From Ferrimonas balearica (GTDB lineage: Bacteria > Pseudomonadota > Gammaproteobacteria > Enterobacterales > Shewanellaceae): DNA of 64,000 bases. The translations under genes were made by a program, and so were the position numbers. The stretch covers positions 496,001 through 560,000 of the forward strand of contig NZ_JAHVHW010000007.1 in assembly GCF_019802055.1 (NCBI RefSeq). Reading direction: 5' to 3'. Of the stretch, positions 60,850 to 64,000 are shown one piece after another (position 1 is the first letter of the stretch; each line of letters opens with the position of its first letter). Under the pieces are notes generated by a model, which had not been told where the DNA came from, did no database searches, and worked only from the letters and a program-made list of their open reading frames with translations.

Positions 60850-63800
60850 ATGACCGCCTCCACAACGCCAAACGCCCACCTTGAGCCCTTACGCTCCGGG
60901 CTGATGATGATCCACGGCAATCGCATGGAAACCCTTCGGGAGCTGGTGGTCCAGTGGCTGAAAGCCCACCCCCTTGCCCCCCTGGAAAATGAAGTGTTTC
61001 TGGTGCAATCCAACGGGATGGCCCAATGGCTGAAACTGGCCCTGGCGGCGGACGATGGCATCGGCATTGCGGCAGCGCTGCAGATGCAGCTGCCCTCCCG
61101 TTTTATCTGGCAGTTGTACCGTCAGGTGCTGGGGCCGGATTCGGTGCCCAAGGACTCCCCATTTGATAAACCGTTGCTGCGCTGGCGACTGCTGCGACTG
61201 CTGCCCACTCTGCTGCCCCGTCCCGAGTTTGCACCGTTGCAGCGCTTCCTGGCGGACGATCCGGATCTGCGCAAACGGGACCAGTTGGCGGAGCAACTGG
61301 CGGATCTGTTTGACCAGTACCAGGTGTACCGGTCTGACTGGCTGGCTGCCTGGAGCCAGAACCGGGATGTTTTGATCAGCGCGGATGGCCGGGAAAGCCC
61401 ACTGCCCGAGGCGCAGCTTTGGCAAGGGGCGTTGTGGCGGGCGATTCTCGCCGATATGGATGAGGCTGAGCGTCATACCAGCCGGGCCACCCTGCACCAG
61501 CAGGTGGTGGACCGCCTGCAGGCGGGTAATGCACCGGCGGGCCTGCCGCGACGCATCGTGGTGTTCGGCATCTCCACCCTGCCGTCCCAGATGATTGAGG
61601 TGCTGGCAGCCCTGGCGCGCCACTGTCAGATCCTGCTCTGCGTTCAGAACCCCTGTCAGCACTTTTGGGGCGACATCATTGAACAGAAAGATCTGCTCCG
61701 GTTTGAACTGAACCGGATCCGCCATGGCCGTAAGCCGGGACTGGCAGCAGAGCTCGACCCGGCGGCGCAACACGCCCAGGTCAACCCGCTGTTGGCGGCC
61801 TGGGGCAAACAGGGGCGGGATTACATCGGTATGCTCTATGGCTACGACCAGCCGGAGGCGTATCAGGGCCAGTTTGAGAGCATCGACCTGTTCGAGGACC
61901 CGCTGGAGGGCAGTGATGGACGCCTGCTACACCAACTTCAGGCGGGGGTGTTCCAGCTGGAGCCCACTCCAAATCCGCCCGTGGTGGTGTCGCACGAGGA
62001 TGAGTCGGTGCGCTTTACCCTGGCGCACAGTCGCCAGCGTGAGGTGGAGATCCTGCAGGACCACCTGCTGAAGCGCTTTGCCGAAGACCCGGAGCTGACC
62101 CCCACCGACATCATTGTGATGATGCCGGACGTCAGCCAGTACGCGCCTCATATCGAAGCGGTATTCGGTCAGTTGGACCGGGATGACACCCGTTATCTGC
62201 CCTATACCATCGCCGATCGTCCTCAACGCGGTCACCACGTGCTGGTGCTGGCGTTGGAGCGTTTGCTGGGGCTGAATCAGGCCCGCTTTACTGTCTCCGA
62301 ACTGCTGGATCTGCTGGCGGTGCCCGCCCTGCGGGCCCGTTTTGGCATCGATGAGGGGCAGTTGCCCCTGTTGCAGCGCTGGGTAGAGGATGCGGGGGTT
62401 CGTTGGGGGCTGGACAGTGCGCAACGCGCGAGCTTCGACCTGCCGGACAACCTGGAGCAAAACACCTGGGCTTTTGGCCTGAAACGGATGCTGCTGGGCT
62501 ATGCGGTCGGGCAGGGTGATGCCTGGGCAGGGATTGAGCCTTTCGAGGAGATCGGGGGCCTGGATGCGGCACTGGTGGGCGGACTGGCTCGTCTGCTGAC
62601 CCGGCTGGAAACCCTCTGGAGCCTGCTGGCTGAGAGCCATACGCCCGGACAATGGGTGCTGGCGCTTCGCCAGCATATGCTGGCACTGTTCCTGCCCCAG
62701 GATGAAGAGGAAACCGTAATTCTGGCCCGCCTGGATGAGGCGCTGGCCCACTGGCTGGATGCGTGTGAAGTGGGCAGCATCACCGAGCCGTTGCCGATCA
62801 CAGTGGCCCGTGAAATCTGCCTGGCACCCTTTGGTGAGGAGGGGGTTTCCCAACGCTTCCTGGCCGGGAAGATCAACTTCTGTACCCTGATGCCGATGCG
62901 GGCGATCCCCTTTAAGCAGGTGTGCCTGCTGGGCCTGAACGACGAGGATTATCCCCGCAGCCGTCCCGCTATGGACTTTGACATGCTGGCTGCCGGTGGC
63001 CTGACGGACGGGCAGGGCAACCCGATCCCCAATCAGTATCGCCCCGGCGACCGTTCCCGTCGGGAGGATGACCGCTACCTGTTCCTTGAGGCGCTGATGG
63101 CCGCCCGGGACCAGATCTATTTCAGCTACGTGGGGCGGAACGCCCGTGACAATGGCGAACGCACGCCCTCGGTGTTGTTGGGGCAGTTGCAGGACCACCT
63201 CAAAGCAGGCTATCAGCTGGAACAGGGCGGTGACCTGCTGACCCACCTGACCACACTGCACCCACTGCAGCCATTCAGCCGCGCCTACTTTGGCGAAAGC
63301 GAGGACCCCAGACTGCACACTTATGCCCGGGAGTGGTTTGAGGCGCACCAGGGCGCGGAGGAGGCGGGTGCTTCCGCCCTGGCCCCCTGGCTGCCGCAGG
63401 CCCCCATTGTGCTGGCGGACCTCGTCGCACTGCTTCGTGATCCGGTCAAACTGCTGATGACCCGTCGCCTGGGGATCTGGTTCGGCGAGGACACCGAAGC
63501 GGCGGAAGACCTGGAGCCCTTTGCCCTGGATGGACTGGTCAGCTTCCAGATCCGCGATGAATTGATGACGGTACTGAACCAGCACCGGGACGCGCCACCT
63601 CAACAGCGGGCTGAAGCCCTGTCGGCGCGGGTTGTGCGATTGGGTGGACGGGGGCAGCTGCCCCTTGGCGCGTTTGCCGAGCTGGCCACCGAGCATCTGG
63701 CGGAACCCACCCTGGCAGCGTTTGAGCGGGCGAGAGCGCTCTCTGAAGGCTGGCAGGAAACCGACGATCTTGAGTGCCACCACAAGCATGGTCCGCTGGT

Positions 63801-64000
63801 GCTGGAGGACTGGCTGAGCGGACTGTACCAGCAGGGCGGAAGCCACTTCCGCTTGCGCACCCTGCCTCAGGTTATTGGCGCCAAGGGGCAACTGAAGAAC
63901 CCGATGCATGCGCTGGATCTCTACCTGGGTCATCTGGCGGGCTGTGCTGGGGGGCTGACCCTGAACAGCTACCTGGTGGGGGCCGATACCGCCTTTTTCC
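60850..64000 (+). CDS. recC: Exodeoxyribonuclease V subunit gamma, RecC (partial)
   Basis: RecBCD subunit for double-strand end processing and Chi recognition. About 1050 codons are present and the gene runs past the window end; E. coli RecC has about 1120 residues. Recognised stretches are VFLVQSNGMAQWLKLALA, LPSRFIWQLYRQVLG, ARHCQILLCVQNPCQHFWGD and MPMRAIPFKQVCLLGLNDEDYPR. The start is ATG 60850 with CAGG seven bases before; an ATG pair at 60904 begins nearer the E. coli N-terminus. The usual downstream recB/recD neighbours are outside the window. Confidence 0.95.
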   Translation, partial: MTASTTPNAHLEPLRSGLMMIHGNRMETLRELVVQWLKAHPLAPLENEVFLVQSNGMAQWLKLALAADDGIGIAAALQMQLPSRFIWQLYRQVLGPDSVPKDSPFDKPLLRWRLLRLLPTLLPRPEFAPLQRFLADDPDLRKRDQLAEQLADLFDQYQVYRSDWLAAWSQNRDVLISADGRESPLPEAQLWQGALWRAILADMDEAERHTSRATLHQQVVDRLQAGNAPAGLPRRIVVFGISTLPSQMIEVLAALARHCQILLCVQNPCQHFWGDIIEQKDLLRFELNRIRHGRKPGLAAELDPAAQHAQVNPLLAAWGKQGRDYIGMLYGYDQPEAYQGQFESIDLFEDPLEGSDGRLLHQLQAGVFQLEPTPNPPVVVSHEDESVRFTLAHSRQREVEILQDHLLKRFAEDPELTPTDIIVMMPDVSQYAPHIEAVFGQLDRDDTRYLPYTIADRPQRGHHVLVLALERLLGLNQARFTVSELLDLLAVPALRARFGIDEGQLPLLQRWVEDAGVRWGLDSAQRASFDLPDNLEQNTWAFGLKRMLLGYAVGQGDAWAGIEPFEEIGGLDAALVGGLARLLTRLETLWSLLAESHTPGQWVLALRQHMLALFLPQDEEETVILARLDEALAHWLDACEVGSITEPLPITVAREICLAPFGEEGVSQRFLAGKINFCTLMPMRAIPFKQVCLLGLNDEDYPRSRPAMDFDMLAAGGLTDGQGNPIPNQYRPGDRSRREDDRYLFLEALMAARDQIYFSYVGRNARDNGERTPSVLLGQLQDHLKAGYQLEQGGDLLTHLTTLHPLQPFSRAYFGESEDPRLHTYAREWFEAHQGAEEAGASALAPWLPQAPIVLADLVALLRDPVKLLMTRRLGIWFGEDTEAAEDLEPFALDGLVSFQIRDELMTVLNQHRDAPPQQRAEALSARVVRLGGRGQLPLGAFAELATEHLAEPTLAAFERARALSEGWQETDDLECHHKHGPLVLEDWLSGLYQQGGSHFRLRTLPQVIGAKGQLKNPMHALDLYLGHLAGCAGGLTLNSYLVGADTAFF

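Noticed and set aside
61927-63933. 668-residue frame on the minus strand
   Set aside because: Antisense of recC, which is clearly the real gene.
1-64000. tRNA, rRNA, CRISPR, IS element, integrase, toxin-antitoxin pair
   Set aside because: Looked for cloverleaf ends, repeat-spacer patterns, transposase motifs and small gene pairs; none seen with confidence.

Overview
The window looks like a chromosomal stretch of a marine-type gammaproteobacterium of the Alteromonadales/Shewanellaceae/Ferrimonadaceae kind; Ferrimonas is my best guess. The guess rests on gene content (DUF2066, DUF2069, DUF2897, DUF2796/DUF3299, CSS-type EAL protein) and on gene order, not on any search. Most of the window is GC-rich and densely packed, with many clear intrinsic terminators. 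The backbone follows an E. coli K-12 neighbourhood: purN-purM | upp-uraA | hda | arsC(yfgD)-bepA | perM | bcp-gcvR-dapA-bamC. Lineage-specific genes are inserted at several points.

Layout. 0.1-7.4 kb: a YbaK-type deacylase, an EAL phosphodiesterase, asnB, an M28 peptidase lipoprotein, a bicupin and nagD. 7.6-11.9 kb: two large exported proteins of unknown role (a BNR/Asp-box protein and an Asp-rich repeat lipoprotein). 12.2-18.1 kb: purN-purM divergent from upp-uraA, then DUF2066 and hda. 18.1-23.2 kb: accessory exported or oxidative functions (chagasin-type inhibitor, phospholipase D/cardiolipin-synthase-like lipoprotein, 2OG-Fe oxygenase, HExxH lipoprotein), then DUF2069. 23.2-26.5 kb: arsC, bepA, a TusA-like protein and perM. 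26.6-30.1 kb: a three-module lipoprotein, an orphan LuxR regulator and an M14 peptidase.

30.1-38.3 kb is clearly AT-richer than its flanks and carries an alpha/CS1-type fimbrial operon (major pilin, usher, chaperone, tip protein). A partial tandem duplication follows it: a decayed chaperone fragment and a second tip gene broken by one in-frame stop. The usher also seems to lack a signal peptide. I read this as a horizontally acquired, partly decaying adhesion locus.

38.3-41.7 kb is a Zrg-like zinc-uptake operon (His-rich DUF2796 protein, MacB/LolD-type ATPase, FtsX-type permease, DUF3299 protein, small cell-envelope protein) on the same strand as bcp. After gcvR and dapA-bamC come two RND adaptor-permease pairs (45.1-49.3 and 54.3-58.5 kb). 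They flank a SotB-type exporter and an unusual two-gene unit: a BshA-like glycosyltransferase translationally coupled to a fused dicarboxylate-type symporter and periplasmic solute-binding protein. The window ends with a small cysteine-containing ORF, an outer-membrane beta-barrel, DUF2897, an isochorismatase-fold hydrolase and the first ~1050 codons of recC, which runs off the end.

No tRNA, rRNA, CRISPR array, insertion sequence or integrase was recognised. The strongest leads are the fimbrial duplication and decay (30.1-38.3 kb) and the bshA/symporter-SBP pair (50.7-54.0 kb).
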